From Micromonospora sp. KC723 (GTDB taxonomy: Bacteria > Actinomycetota > Actinomycetes > Mycobacteriales > Micromonosporaceae): DNA of 50,010 bases. The notes under the pieces were generated by a model. It was not told where the DNA came from, searched no databases, and saw nothing but the letters and a program-made list of their open reading frames with translations. This document shows, in pieces, positions 33,300 through 41,337 of this stretch; position 1 is the stretch's first letter, and every line of letters starts with the position of its first letter. Position numbers and translations under genes: made by a program. The stretch lies in contig NZ_SMKD01000029.1 in assembly GCF_004348595.1 (NCBI RefSeq), positions 1 through 50,010 on the forward strand, given 5' to 3'.

Positions 33300-36200
33300 G
33301 TGAGCATCCTGCCCAGCCCCGTTCCGCACCCGCTCGACTACAGCCCCTGGGAACTTCCCGGCTGGATGTACGAGGCCCTGGACTGGGTCGTCGGGGTCGA
33401 ATGGCCCGAGGGCGACGAGCGCGCCGTCTGGGACCTCGCCGACGAGTGGTACGCCGTCGCCGCCGCGCTGGCCGGCCCCCGGGACGACGCGATCGCCGCC
33501 GCTGCCGAGGTGGGCCGGGGGTACGGCGGCGTGGGCCTGGTGGCCGAGGCGTTCGACCGTGCCTGGCGGCGGATCGCCGAGGGCGACGACGCACCCCTGC
33601 ACGTCCTGCTCGCCGTCAGCGACGACCTGGGGCGGCTGGTCGAGGAGTGCGGCTGCGACATCGAGGGCGCGAAGATCGAGGTCTGGATCGAGCTGGGCAT
33701 CCTCGTCGTCGAGCTGGTCTCACTGGCGGTGGCCGCCGCCCTCACCGCGGGCGCGGCGTCACCCGCCGCCGCCGCGGCCATCGCCGCCACCCGCCTCGTG
33801 GTGCAGCAGATCTTCCAACGGCTGCTGGCCCAACTGGCCAAGAAGCAGCTGAAGTCGGGCCTCAAGGAGGCCGGGGAACGGGCCGCCAAGGAGATGACCA
33901 AGGGCGGGGTACGCGGGCTCGGCAGGCGCTCCCTGCGCGGTGGGCTGGAGGAGGCGGCGGAGGAGTCCGGGATCAACCTCGCCACGCAGGCGTACCAGAA
34001 CTCCACCGGACGTCGCGACGGCATCGACCTGACCGACCTGGGCACGTCGGCCGTCGGTGGCCTGGCCGGCGGCGCGGTGGCGCCGCTGGCCGGCCTGGGA
34101 CGCCACGCGAACGGCCGGGGCGGGCGGGTCGCCGAGCACCTCGGCCGTGAGATGACCGGCGAGACGATGGCGGAGGGCGCGGCGAGTTTGGCCACCGGGG
34201 AGGGCGTCCTGTCCGTGGAGGACGCGGCCCGGGCAGCCGTCTCCGGTGCCACCGGCTCGGCGACCGGCCAGGCCGACACCGCCCTGCGCGCTCGCCTCGA
34301 CGGGCAACTCGGCGCGCTGGCCGCGCCTCCGCCGTCGACGGGCCTGCCGTTGCCGTCCACGGTGGACCTGCCGCTGACGCCGTCGGCGGTGACGGCCGAT
34401 CCACCGTCGGCGGGACGAACCGCCGAGGCCGTCCCGGTCGGGGCCCCGCCCATCGGTTCGTCGTCCGTGGCGAACAGCCACGGGCCGGACCTGTCCGGCG
34501 GGGCCGCATCGACCGTGAGCAGCGCACACCCTGCACCGTCACCGGCCCCCGCCGCTGCCGGCCCACCGGCCTGGCCCGATCCGGCGGCGGCCAGCCCGAT
34601 CCTGTCGTCGGTGACGAGCGAGCGTCCGTCGCTGCCCGCGCAGCCGGCCGACCTGCCGGCCACGGGGCAGCCGCCGGTCCAGCCGGCGTCGGCCCCCGTC
34701 GCCACCACCGGTGGCGTGGCCGCCGCTGTCTCCGCCTCCGGGCCCGTGTCCGCCTCCGGAGCAGTGTCGGCCTCGGGGGCGCTCGCCCCGGGCAGCGTGT
34801 CCGCCTCCGGGCCCGTGTCCCCCGGCGGCGCGACGGTGGGCGGTGCCCCCAGCTCGGCCGCCACCGCGCCGGTCAGCCCCGTGGACAGCCGGGGTACGTC
34901 GATACCGGCCCAGCCGGCGGCGACCGGTACCCGCGACGGCGCGACGACCTTCCCGTCGCCGTCGATGCCGCTGGCTCCACCCGTGGAGGCGGTGCCCCCC
35001 CAACCCGGTCCGGGCGCGGCCACTCCGTCGTCCAGGCACCGGTTTCCCGAACTGGCGGTCCTGGCCCCCCGGCCGGCGACGCCACCGTCCGACGGCGCCC
35101 CCGCGCCCGCGCCGGCACTTCCCGACGACCAGCCCCGCCCGCGGACGCCGGAGTGGTACGCCGCCAGATGGGCCGCCGAGCGGGAAGCTCTCGAACGGCG
35201 TCGGTACCAGGGCTACTTCGAGTCGCAGCGCGCCTGGTACGAGGATCGGCGGCGGGAGGAACTCACCACCCGGCTGCGGCGATCGGCCAGTGGCTACCTG
35301 GATCGTGCGGGCTGGCTGCGGCGGCGCGGCCGGGAGTTCGCCCTGGCCGGCCTCACGCTGCGCGCCGAGCACATGTTCAAGGCCGGCGTGGTGGCGGAAC
35401 GGGACTTCTACGAGTACACCGACTGGGCCGACGCCGTCCGGGACGGTCGGATCGTCCCCGAGCAGGTGGTCATCGACGATCCGACCGACTTCCACCGGAT
35501 CAACGATGACGTGGCCGAACTGGCCCCCGGTGGAGTCGAGACGGGCAATCGTTCGGGGCTGACCTGGGACGACCGGCCACCACCGATCGACCGGTCCCGT
35601 CCGTACGGCCGCTGGGGTGGCCTGCGTCCACCGCTGGCGCTGCACCAGACCGACCTCGAACGGGCGATGCCCCGCCAGCCCGGCGGCAGCGTGGTGCGTA
35701 CCGCCGATCCCCGGCAGGGCCGGTGGTTCTCGCTCGCCAACGACGGCGGGCCGGCGGCCGATCCCACCCGGGGCATCAACTGCCTCGACTGCACCCTGTC
35801 GCTCTACGAGACGTGGGTGCACGGGCGTCCGAGGGTGTCCGCGCCGCGTACCTTCGACGGCTACGAGGAAGGGGACATCACCAAACCCATTCTCGGTGAA
35901 CAGGGCGGGCCGGGGCGGGTGGAGGCGGTGACCGGCGGTCGTTTCCAGCGACTCATCGAGTCACCGGCTGACGGGCAGCGCAGTCCGGCCCGGCAGCGGG
36001 ACGCCGTCGAGCACGGGTACGACCAGCTGGAGATCCAGTTGCAGCTCGGCGGCCACGGCAGCTACGCCTTCCTGATCAGCGAATGGGAGGACGGCGGGTC
36101 GCACGCCTGGGCCGCGCTCAACCAGAACGGGACGATCCTCTACCTGGATCCGCAGAACGGAGCCATCCGCGACCAGCCCCTCTACGCCCACGCGGGCAGA

Positions 36201-36485
36201 CCCCACACGGGCAACGTCGTCGGGATGGACGCGTTGATCCTCGGTGGCGACGGCCAGCCGGTGCCGCTGCGCGGCCTGCCGCGAGGCCGATTCAGTACCG
36301 TGTCCGACGCGCCTGTGCCACCGCCTACGCAGGAGCAGGCGTTCGACGCCGACGAGGCGTACCTCAACTCCCCGCACCTCTTCGACCGCCCTGGCTCGAC
36401 ACGTGGCAGAGGCGGGACATCGGATGCCGAGAGGGACAGGTTCCTCGAGTCCCCCGACCAGCCGGGACAGTCAACGACCCGGTGA
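33300..36485 (+). CDS. Polymorphic toxin with papain-fold (Tox-PL) C-terminus
   Basis: 1061 residues. Residues 1-110 form the WXG100-like/CpnT-type N-terminal domain (SPWELPGWMYEALDWVVGVEWPEGD). Residues 110-330 are helical with a hydrophobic AAALTAGAASPAAAAAIAAT segment and a glycine-rich GTSAVGGLAGGAVAPLAGLG stretch. Residues 340-605 are a disordered Pro/Ala/Ser/Val linker with short repeats (SASGPVSASGAVSASGA). A helical arginine-rich region follows, then the toxin domain at about 815-965: nucleophile Cys828 (INCLDC), His935 (GGSHAWAALN) and Asp950 (YLDPQNG), a papain-like triad as in Tox-PL glutamine deamidases/proteases. GTG 33300 follows GGAGGAGAG. The predicted effector is exported by a type VII system. 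Confidence 0.85.
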   Translation: MSILPSPVPHPLDYSPWELPGWMYEALDWVVGVEWPEGDERAVWDLADEWYAVAAALAGPRDDAIAAAAEVGRGYGGVGLVAEAFDRAWRRIAEGDDAPLHVLLAVSDDLGRLVEECGCDIEGAKIEVWIELGILVVELVSLAVAAALTAGAASPAAAAAIAATRLVVQQIFQRLLAQLAKKQLKSGLKEAGERAAKEMTKGGVRGLGRRSLRGGLEEAAEESGINLATQAYQNSTGRRDGIDLTDLGTSAVGGLAGGAVAPLAGLGRHANGRGGRVAEHLGREMTGETMAEGAASLATGEGVLSVEDAARAAVSGATGSATGQADTALRARLDGQLGALAAPPPSTGLPLPSTVDLPLTPSAVTADPPSAGRTAEAVPVGAPPIGSSSVANSHGPDLSGGAASTVSSAHPAPSPAPAAAGPPAWPDPAAASPILSSVTSERPSLPAQPADLPATGQPPVQPASAPVATTGGVAAAVSASGPVSASGAVSASGALAPGSVSASGPVSPGGATVGGAPSSAATAPVSPVDSRGTSIPAQPAATGTRDGATTFPSPSMPLAPPVEAVPPQPGPGAATPSSRHRFPELAVLAPRPATPPSDGAPAPAPALPDDQPRPRTPEWYAARWAAEREALERRRYQGYFESQRAWYEDRRREELTTRLRRSASGYLDRAGWLRRRGREFALAGLTLRAEHMFKAGVVAERDFYEYTDWADAVRDGRIVPEQVVIDDPTDFHRINDDVAELAPGGVETGNRSGLTWDDRPPPIDRSRPYGRWGGLRPPLALHQTDLERAMPRQPGGSVVRTADPRQGRWFSLANDGGPAADPTRGINCLDCTLSLYETWVHGRPRVSAPRTFDGYEEGDITKPILGEQGGPGRVEAVTGGRFQRLIESPADGQRSPARQRDAVEHGYDQLEIQLQLGGHGSYAFLISEWEDGGSHAWAALNQNGTILYLDPQNGAIRDQPLYAHAGRPHTGNVVGMDALILGGDGQPVPLRGLPRGRFSTVSDAPVPPPTQEQAFDADEAYLNSPHLFDRPGSTRGRGGTSDAERDRFLESPDQPGQSTTR
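34728..34821 (+). repeat. Short imperfect coding repeats in toxin linker
   Basis: The unit TCCGCCTCCGGGCCCGTGTC recurs at about 34732 and 34799, with degenerate copies between. It encodes the SASGPVSASG linker and is likely prone to length change. Confidence 0.6.
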
Positions 36486-36835
36486 GCCGGCTCACGGCAG
36501 CCGAGCGAGCGGCACTGTGGGGGTTGCGTCGGCGTGCGGAACGTCGAGGTGCCTCCGGGCTGGCGTCCGGCGTTGCCATCGGTACGGTCTTCGCCATCGC
36601 ATTTGTTGCCAGCGACGAGCGTGGTTCGGTGAGGGTGTGCGCGAATCGGAGTCGATCAAGCCCGTCCTCGACGTGGACGAGGGCTGGCCGCGGACGGCGG
36701 CCGAGGCGGTGGCGGTGCAGGAGCGGCTGCGACCGCTGGTGGACCTGGTCGGGTCCGGTCCGCGCCGACCCGCCACAGTGGCCGGCCTCGACGTCGCGTA
36801 CGCCGAGCGCGGCGACCTGCTCGCGGCGGCCGTGA
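36482..36835 (+). CDS. Possible small membrane protein, probably 3'-truncated
   Basis: GTG 36482 shares GTGA with the toxin stop. The first 47 codons look like a real gene: SRLTAAERAALWGLRRRAER, then a TM segment GLASGVAIGTVFAIAFVA. Third codon positions are less GC-rich than neighbours. After about 36630 the frame runs inside endonuclease V in another register and becomes arginine/serine-rich noise. It may be the remains of a gene cut off when the nfi region was joined to the toxin locus. Confidence 0.35.
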   Translation: MSRLTAAERAALWGLRRRAERRGASGLASGVAIGTVFAIAFVASDERGSVRVCANRSRSSPSSTWTRAGRGRRPRRWRCRSGCDRWWTWSGPVRADPPQWPASTSRTPSAATCSRRP

Positions 36836-37359
36836 CCGTACTCGACCCGGTGACGCTGGCCGTGGTGGACCGCGCGGTCCACGTCGGCGAGCCCGCCTTC
36901 GGGTACGTGCCGGGGTTGTTCGCCTTCCGCGAGTTGCCGGCGTTGCTGGCCGCGTTGGACGGGCTGAGCGTGCAGCCGGAGCTGCTGGTCTGCGACGGGC
37001 ACGGGTTGGCCCATCCGCGCCGGTTCGGGTTGGCCTGCCACCTCGGCGTGGTCACCGGGCTGCCCGCGATCGGGGTGGGCAAGACACCGCTGGTCGGTGA
37101 GTGGACCGGGCCGGCGTGGGAGCGAGGTGCCAGCGCACCACTGGTCGACGGTGGCGAGACGGTCGGGCGGGTGTTGCGGACCCGGGACGGGGTGAGGCCG
37201 GTCTTCGTCAGCGTCGGGCACCGGATGGCCCTGGACGACGCCGTGGACGAGGTGCTGGCCCTTACCCCGCGCCACCGGCTGCCGGAGACGACCCGCACCG
37301 CCGACCGGCTGTGCCGGGATGCCCTGGCTGTCGCCGTCGGCTCCGGGCGCGTGGCGTGA
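36637..37359 (+). CDS. nfi: Endonuclease V
   Basis: 240 residues. It cleaves DNA near deoxyinosine (or RNA inosine). Conserved VAGLDVAY with Asp52, GYVPGLFAFRELPALL, VCDGHGLAHPRRFGLACHLG with the second acidic residue, and IGVGKTPLVG. GTG 36637 is the latest start that keeps the N-terminal helix (LDVDEGWPRTAAEAVAVQERL). It overlaps the truncated frame after the toxin. No relation to the toxin is needed; it may be the right-hand edge of the accessory segment. Confidence 0.9.
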   Translation: MRESESIKPVLDVDEGWPRTAAEAVAVQERLRPLVDLVGSGPRRPATVAGLDVAYAERGDLLAAAVTVLDPVTLAVVDRAVHVGEPAFGYVPGLFAFRELPALLAALDGLSVQPELLVCDGHGLAHPRRFGLACHLGVVTGLPAIGVGKTPLVGEWTGPAWERGASAPLVDGGETVGRVLRTRDGVRPVFVSVGHRMALDDAVDEVLALTPRHRLPETTRTADRLCRDALAVAVGSGRVA

Positions 37360-37475
37360 TTCAGCCCACGGCCAGCAGGGTAATGCCGCACACAGGTGGA
37401 GTGCTCAGTGACCGGGGCGCCCCCTGACCCGGTAGTAGCCTGACCGCCGAACCCTGGAGACGGTGAGGTGGAGAG

Positions 37476-38363
37476 ATGTCCGTGCGTCGGCAGGTGGCAC
37501 GCCTGGTGACGGCCGGCGCGCTGCTGGGCGGCCTGCTGGCCGCCGGCGCGGCTTCCGCGTACGCCGACGAGGGCAGGGTCACCGCCCGTACCTCGCCGGC
37601 GGCTCCCACGTTGGGCAAGGAAAAGAGCATCGAGGTCCGCCACCGCGTCGCGTTCGTCGCGGGCACCGCGGTGGGCCGGCTGGGGGTGGCCGGCGAGGCG
37701 ACCACCGCGGCGGCACCGACCGCCACCCCGCGCGCGACCGGCACCCCGGTCACCGTCACGGACGGGCCGGCCCTGGCCGTCCTCGTCGCCCCGAGCACCG
37801 GCCAGGCCACCGCCGCTGCCGTCGAGTCGTCCGGAGGATCCATGATCATGTGGTTCGGTGTCGCCCTGGTCGCCGTCGGCGTCGGGTTGATCGCTCTGCT
37901 GATCCGCAACAACCGTAAGGACCGCGCGTGGGTCGAGGAGCGGTCCGGCCCACCGGCCGTCCCGCTGCCGCGCAACCCCGGCCCGACCACCTACCGCTCC
38001 CGCGGCGGGCTGCCGCGCGCGACCCCCGCGCCGACCGCCCGGGTGTACGGCCAGCAGCCGGCCGCCGCGCCGACCACCCAGGCGTACGGCCAGCAGCCCG
38101 CCCCCGCTCCGCGCGTCGGCAGCCTCTACGGCAGCGCCGGCGCGTACCCGGCGGTCACCCCGGGGGACCGTCCCGCCGGCGGCGTGTACGGGGCGCCGGC
38201 CGCCCTGGCCCGCTCCCACCCGGCACCGTCCGGGCCGGTGCCGCCGCCCGTGGCCTCCGGGCCGACGGTGCCGCCCGGCCGCCCCTCGCCGGCTCCGCAT
38301 GATCCGTCCCCGGCCGACGCCGGTGGCGACTCGACCTCGGTGATGCCCGGCCTGCCCGGCTAG
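37476..38363 (+). CDS. Single-pass membrane protein with proline-rich tail
   Basis: 295 residues. Signal peptide RQVARLVTAGALLGGLLAAGAASAYA, an Ala/Thr-rich external region, one TM helix IMWFGVALVAVGVGLIALLI near residues 124-144, then a basic stop-transfer (RNNRKDR) and a long Pro/Ala/Gly tail with repeats such as VYGQQPAAAP and AYGQQPAPAP. GGTGAGGTGGAGAG precedes the ATG and a TAGCCT -10 candidate is at 37436-37441. Unknown function; topology suggests an envelope-anchored protein. Confidence 0.8.
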   Translation: MSVRRQVARLVTAGALLGGLLAAGAASAYADEGRVTARTSPAAPTLGKEKSIEVRHRVAFVAGTAVGRLGVAGEATTAAAPTATPRATGTPVTVTDGPALAVLVAPSTGQATAAAVESSGGSMIMWFGVALVAVGVGLIALLIRNNRKDRAWVEERSGPPAVPLPRNPGPTTYRSRGGLPRATPAPTARVYGQQPAAAPTTQAYGQQPAPAPRVGSLYGSAGAYPAVTPGDRPAGGVYGAPAALARSHPAPSGPVPPPVASGPTVPPGRPSPAPHDPSPADAGGDSTSVMPGLPG

Positions 38364-38388
38364 GACGGGACGGACCGCTCCGCTCCGA

Positions 38389-38394
38389 TACGCT
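38389..38394 (+). promoter_or_regulatory. -10 element of the phosphomannomutase gene
   Basis: TACGCT, about 38 bases before GTG 38433, with CGAGGAG in the leader. Confidence 0.4.
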
Positions 38395-38432
38395 CAGGTT
38401 CGTTGCCGACCTGCTGCCGAGGAGCGAAACCG

Positions 38433-39815
38433 GTGTCTGATCTGTCCCAGATCGTGAAGGCGTACGACGTCCGCGGGACGGTGCCCGACCAGTGGGACGA
38501 GCGCGTGGCGGAGGCCCTCGGTGTCGCCTTCACGCAGGTCCTCGATGCCGCCGGTGAGCCGGGCGAGGCGGTGCTGATCGCGCACGACATGCGGGCCACC
38601 GGCCCCGGCCTGGCCGCCGCCTTCGCCGCCGGCGTACGCGCCCAGGGCCAGCGGGTGATCGAGTTGGGGCTGGCCTCCACCGACATGCTCTACTACGCCT
38701 CGGGTGCGCTGGGCCTGCCCGGGGCGATGTTCACCGCCAGCCACAACCCCGCGCAGTACAACGGCATCAAGATGTGCCGCTCCGGTGCCCGCCCGATCGG
38801 GCAGGACAGCGGCCTCGCCGACATCCGGGACCGCGCGCAGGCGCTGCTGGACGCCGGTGGGCGTCCCGCCGGTGAGCCGCAGGCCCCGGCCGAGCGGCGG
38901 GAGTTGCTCGCCGACTACGCCGCCCACCTGCGCAAGCTTGTCGACCTGTCGACGATCCGGCCGCTGAAGGTGGTGGTGGACGCCGGCAACGGCATGGGCG
39001 GCCACACCGTTCCCAGCGTGTTGGGGGACGCCGCGCTGCCGGCCCTGCCGCTGGAGATCGTGCCGCTCTACTTCGAGTTGGACGGCACCTTTCCCCACCA
39101 CGAGGCGAACCCGCTGGACCCGAAGAACCTGGTCGACCTACAGCGGGGGGTGGTGGCACACGGCGCGGACATCGGCCTGGCCTTCGACGGCGACGCCGAC
39201 CGTTGTTTCGTCGTCGACGAGCGGGGCGAGCCGGTCTCCCCGTCGGCGATCACCGCCCTGGTCGCGGCCCGTGAGCTGGCCAAGCACCCCGGATCCACGG
39301 TGATCCACAACCTGATCACCTCCCGCGCGGTGCCGGAGATCATCCGCGAGCACGGCGGTGAGCCGGTGGTGGCGCGGGTGGGACACTCCTTCATCAAGGC
39401 CGAGATGGCCCGCACCAACGCGATCTTCGGCGGCGAGCACTCCGCGCACTACTACTTCCGGGACTTCTGGTTCGCCGACACCGGCATGCTCGCCGCCATG
39501 CACACCCTCGCCGCGCTGGGCGAGCAGTCCCAGCCGCTGTCCATCCTGGCCAGCGTCTACGAGCGGTACGCCGCCTCCGGCGAGATCAACTCGACGGTCG
39601 ACGACCAGGCGGCGAAGATCGCCGAGGTGCGCGCCGCGTACCCGGAGGCGGAGGCCGACGAACTGGACGGTCTCACCCTGCGGTTTGCCGACGGTGCCTG
39701 GTTCAACCTGCGCGCCTCCAATACCGAGCCGTTGCTGCGGCTGAACGTGGAGGGGCCGACCGAGGAGCGGATGATCTCGCTGCGCGACGAGGTGCTGGAG
39801 CGGGTTCGCCGATAA
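38433..39815 (+). CDS. manB: Phosphomannomutase / phosphoglucomutase
   Basis: 460 residues, alpha-D-phosphohexomutase. The phosphoserine loop is TASHNPAQYNGIK (about residue 104), the metal loop FDGDADRCFVVD, the sugar-specificity loop GEHSAHYYFRDFW, and the phosphate-binding loop RASNTEPLLRLNVEG. All four active-site elements are intact. It interconverts mannose-6-P and mannose-1-P, linking manA (42347) to manC (9787). This is the Rv3257c counterpart; mycobacteria have DUF3499 (Rv3258c) next to it, whereas here 14.7 kb lie between. GAGGAG precedes the GTG. Confidence 0.94.
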   Translation: MSDLSQIVKAYDVRGTVPDQWDERVAEALGVAFTQVLDAAGEPGEAVLIAHDMRATGPGLAAAFAAGVRAQGQRVIELGLASTDMLYYASGALGLPGAMFTASHNPAQYNGIKMCRSGARPIGQDSGLADIRDRAQALLDAGGRPAGEPQAPAERRELLADYAAHLRKLVDLSTIRPLKVVVDAGNGMGGHTVPSVLGDAALPALPLEIVPLYFELDGTFPHHEANPLDPKNLVDLQRGVVAHGADIGLAFDGDADRCFVVDERGEPVSPSAITALVAARELAKHPGSTVIHNLITSRAVPEIIREHGGEPVVARVGHSFIKAEMARTNAIFGGEHSAHYYFRDFWFADTGMLAAMHTLAALGEQSQPLSILASVYERYAASGEINSTVDDQAAKIAEVRAAYPEAEADELDGLTLRFADGAWFNLRASNTEPLLRLNVEGPTEERMISLRDEVLERVRR

Positions 39816-39878
39816 GATCGCCACCGCCGGTCGGCACCGCCGGCCGACGCCCACCGCACACGTGGAAGGAGCCGCGCC

Positions 39879-40064
39879 GTGGCCCTGGACCCGCAGTTGC
39901 TCGAGATTCTCGCCTGTCCGGACACACACCACGCCCCGCTGGACTACGACCCGCAGGCACAGACCCTGACCTGCACCGAGTGCGGTCGCGTCTTCGAGGT
40001 TCGCGACGACGTGCCGGTGCTGCTGCTGGACGAGGCGCGCGGCGGGCCGGAGGCGCGACGGTGA
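39879..40064 (+). CDS. Trm112-like small zinc-binding protein
   Basis: 61 residues: LLEILACPDTHHAPLDYD, then LTCTECGRVFEVRDDVPVLL. Cys13, Cys32 and Cys35 are three of the usual four ligands; the fourth may be one of His17/His18. In actinobacteria this small gene commonly sits in the mannose gene cluster. GTG 39879 follows GGAAGGAG. Its stop overlaps the next ATG by one base (TGATG), so the two are coupled. Confidence 0.88.
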   Translation: MALDPQLLEILACPDTHHAPLDYDPQAQTLTCTECGRVFEVRDDVPVLLLDEARGGPEARR

Positions 40065-41257
40065 TGGACGGGACGGCCGGGGTCAGCGGCCGGCGGGTGG
40101 CCGACGAGTCGGCACTGGACGACCCGGACACCTTCGCCGAACAGGACCCGGGCGGCATGCTGCGGTTCACCGCCTCGGCCGGCGCGCAGGTACGTGAGTC
40201 GGCGGCGCTGGCCGCCGAGGCGAATCTCCAGTTGCTGGAGGACGAGGGCCGCCCCCGGGCGGTCGTCATCGCCGGTATCGGCACCGCGGGGCGGACCGGT
40301 GACGTGCTCGCCACGGTCGCCGGGCCGCGCTGCCCGGTGCCGGTGATCCCGCACCGCAGCGCCGGCGTGCCCGGCTGGGTCGGTGCGGCCGACGTGGTGA
40401 TCGCGGTCAGCGCCTCCGGCCGCAGCCCCGAGGCGCTGGGCGCGGCCGAGGCCGCGCACCGCCGGGGTGCCCGGCTGGTCGCCGTCGGCGCACCGGACTC
40501 GCAGTTGCAGTCCGTCGCGGAACGGGCCCGCGCGCCGTTCATCCCGGTGCCCCGCCGCGCCCCGGCCCGGGCCAGCCTCTGGGCGCTCACCGTGCCGGTG
40601 CTGCTCGCCGCCCGTACGCTCGGCCTGGTGAAGGTCAACGAGGCGGATCTGGCCGAGACCGCGGCCCGGTTGGACGCCGACGCCGACCGGTGCCGTCCGA
40701 CCGCCGAGTCGTTCGTGAACCCGGCGAAGTCCCTCGCCCTGGGGCTGGCCGGGTCGATTCCGATCGTGTGGGGGTCGTCCCCGCTGGCCACGGTCGCGGC
40801 ACGGCGCTTCGGTGACACGTTGTCGGCCAACGCCCGCTACCCGGTGGTGGCCGGGGCGCTCGGCGAGGCCGGCCGGGGCCGGGTCGGGCTGCTCGACGGG
40901 GTCTTCGGCGGGCTGGTCGAGTCGGAACGGGACATCTTCGCCGACCTGGGTGAGGTCGAGGGTAACCCGACCCGGCTGCGGCTGGTGCTGCTGCGCGACG
41001 GTGGCCTGAACGCCGAGGACGACACCGACGAGCCCCTCGCGGTCGAGGAGCGCCGCGCCGACGCGGTGCAGACCCTCGCCGAGCGGCGCGGCGTGCGCTG
41101 CGACGTGGTGACGGCGGAGGGCGGGTCCGCCCTGGAACGGCTCGCCTCGCTCGTCGCGGTGCCCGACTTCGCCTCGATCTACCTGGCTCTTGCCCACGGC
41201 CTGGACCCGATGGCGGTCCCGGCGATCACCGAGATGAAGGAGCTGGCGAACCAGTGA
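40064..41257 (+). CDS. SIS-domain phosphosugar isomerase-like protein
   Basis: 397 residues, counterpart of Rv3256c beside manB in mycobacteria. The first SIS half has VVIAGIGTAGRTGDVLATVAG and VVIAVSASGRSPEALGAAEA; the second has PIVWGSSPLATVAARRFGDTL and the C-terminal bifunctional phosphoglucose/phosphomannose isomerase region. GIGTAG replaces the usual GMGGS loop, so isomerase activity is uncertain; a regulatory or sugar-sensing role is possible. ATG 40064 overlaps the Trm112 stop; its own stop overlaps a 27-codon relay frame. Confidence 0.85.
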   Translation: MDGTAGVSGRRVADESALDDPDTFAEQDPGGMLRFTASAGAQVRESAALAAEANLQLLEDEGRPRAVVIAGIGTAGRTGDVLATVAGPRCPVPVIPHRSAGVPGWVGAADVVIAVSASGRSPEALGAAEAAHRRGARLVAVGAPDSQLQSVAERARAPFIPVPRRAPARASLWALTVPVLLAARTLGLVKVNEADLAETAARLDADADRCRPTAESFVNPAKSLALGLAGSIPIVWGSSPLATVAARRFGDTLSANARYPVVAGALGEAGRGRVGLLDGVFGGLVESERDIFADLGEVEGNPTRLRLVLLRDGGLNAEDDTDEPLAVEERRADAVQTLAERRGVRCDVVTAEGGSALERLASLVAVPDFASIYLALAHGLDPMAVPAITEMKELANQ

Positions 41258-41337
41258 GCGACCGCAAGGGACGAGCCGCCCGGCTCTTCGGCCCGGCGAC
41301 CACCGCCTCCGCACAGCGGAACGGGGCGGGGGCGTGA
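41254..41337 (+). CDS. 27-codon relay frame before the cation transporter
   Basis: GTG 41254 overlaps the preceding stop (GTGA) and the frame's TGA (41335-41337) lies in the GTGA that starts the transporter. It begins VSDRKGRAARLF and is rich in Ala/Arg/Gly. GTGAGCG occurs at both edges (41254-41260, 41334-41340). Similar in layout to the potB-potC relay. Whether the peptide is functional is unknown. Confidence 0.4.
   Translation: MSDRKGRAARLFGPATTASAQRNGAGA

Noticed and set aside
23690..38400. Integrated mobile element with ends
   Set aside because: No integrase, transposase, tRNA target or long flanking direct repeat was seen at either side.
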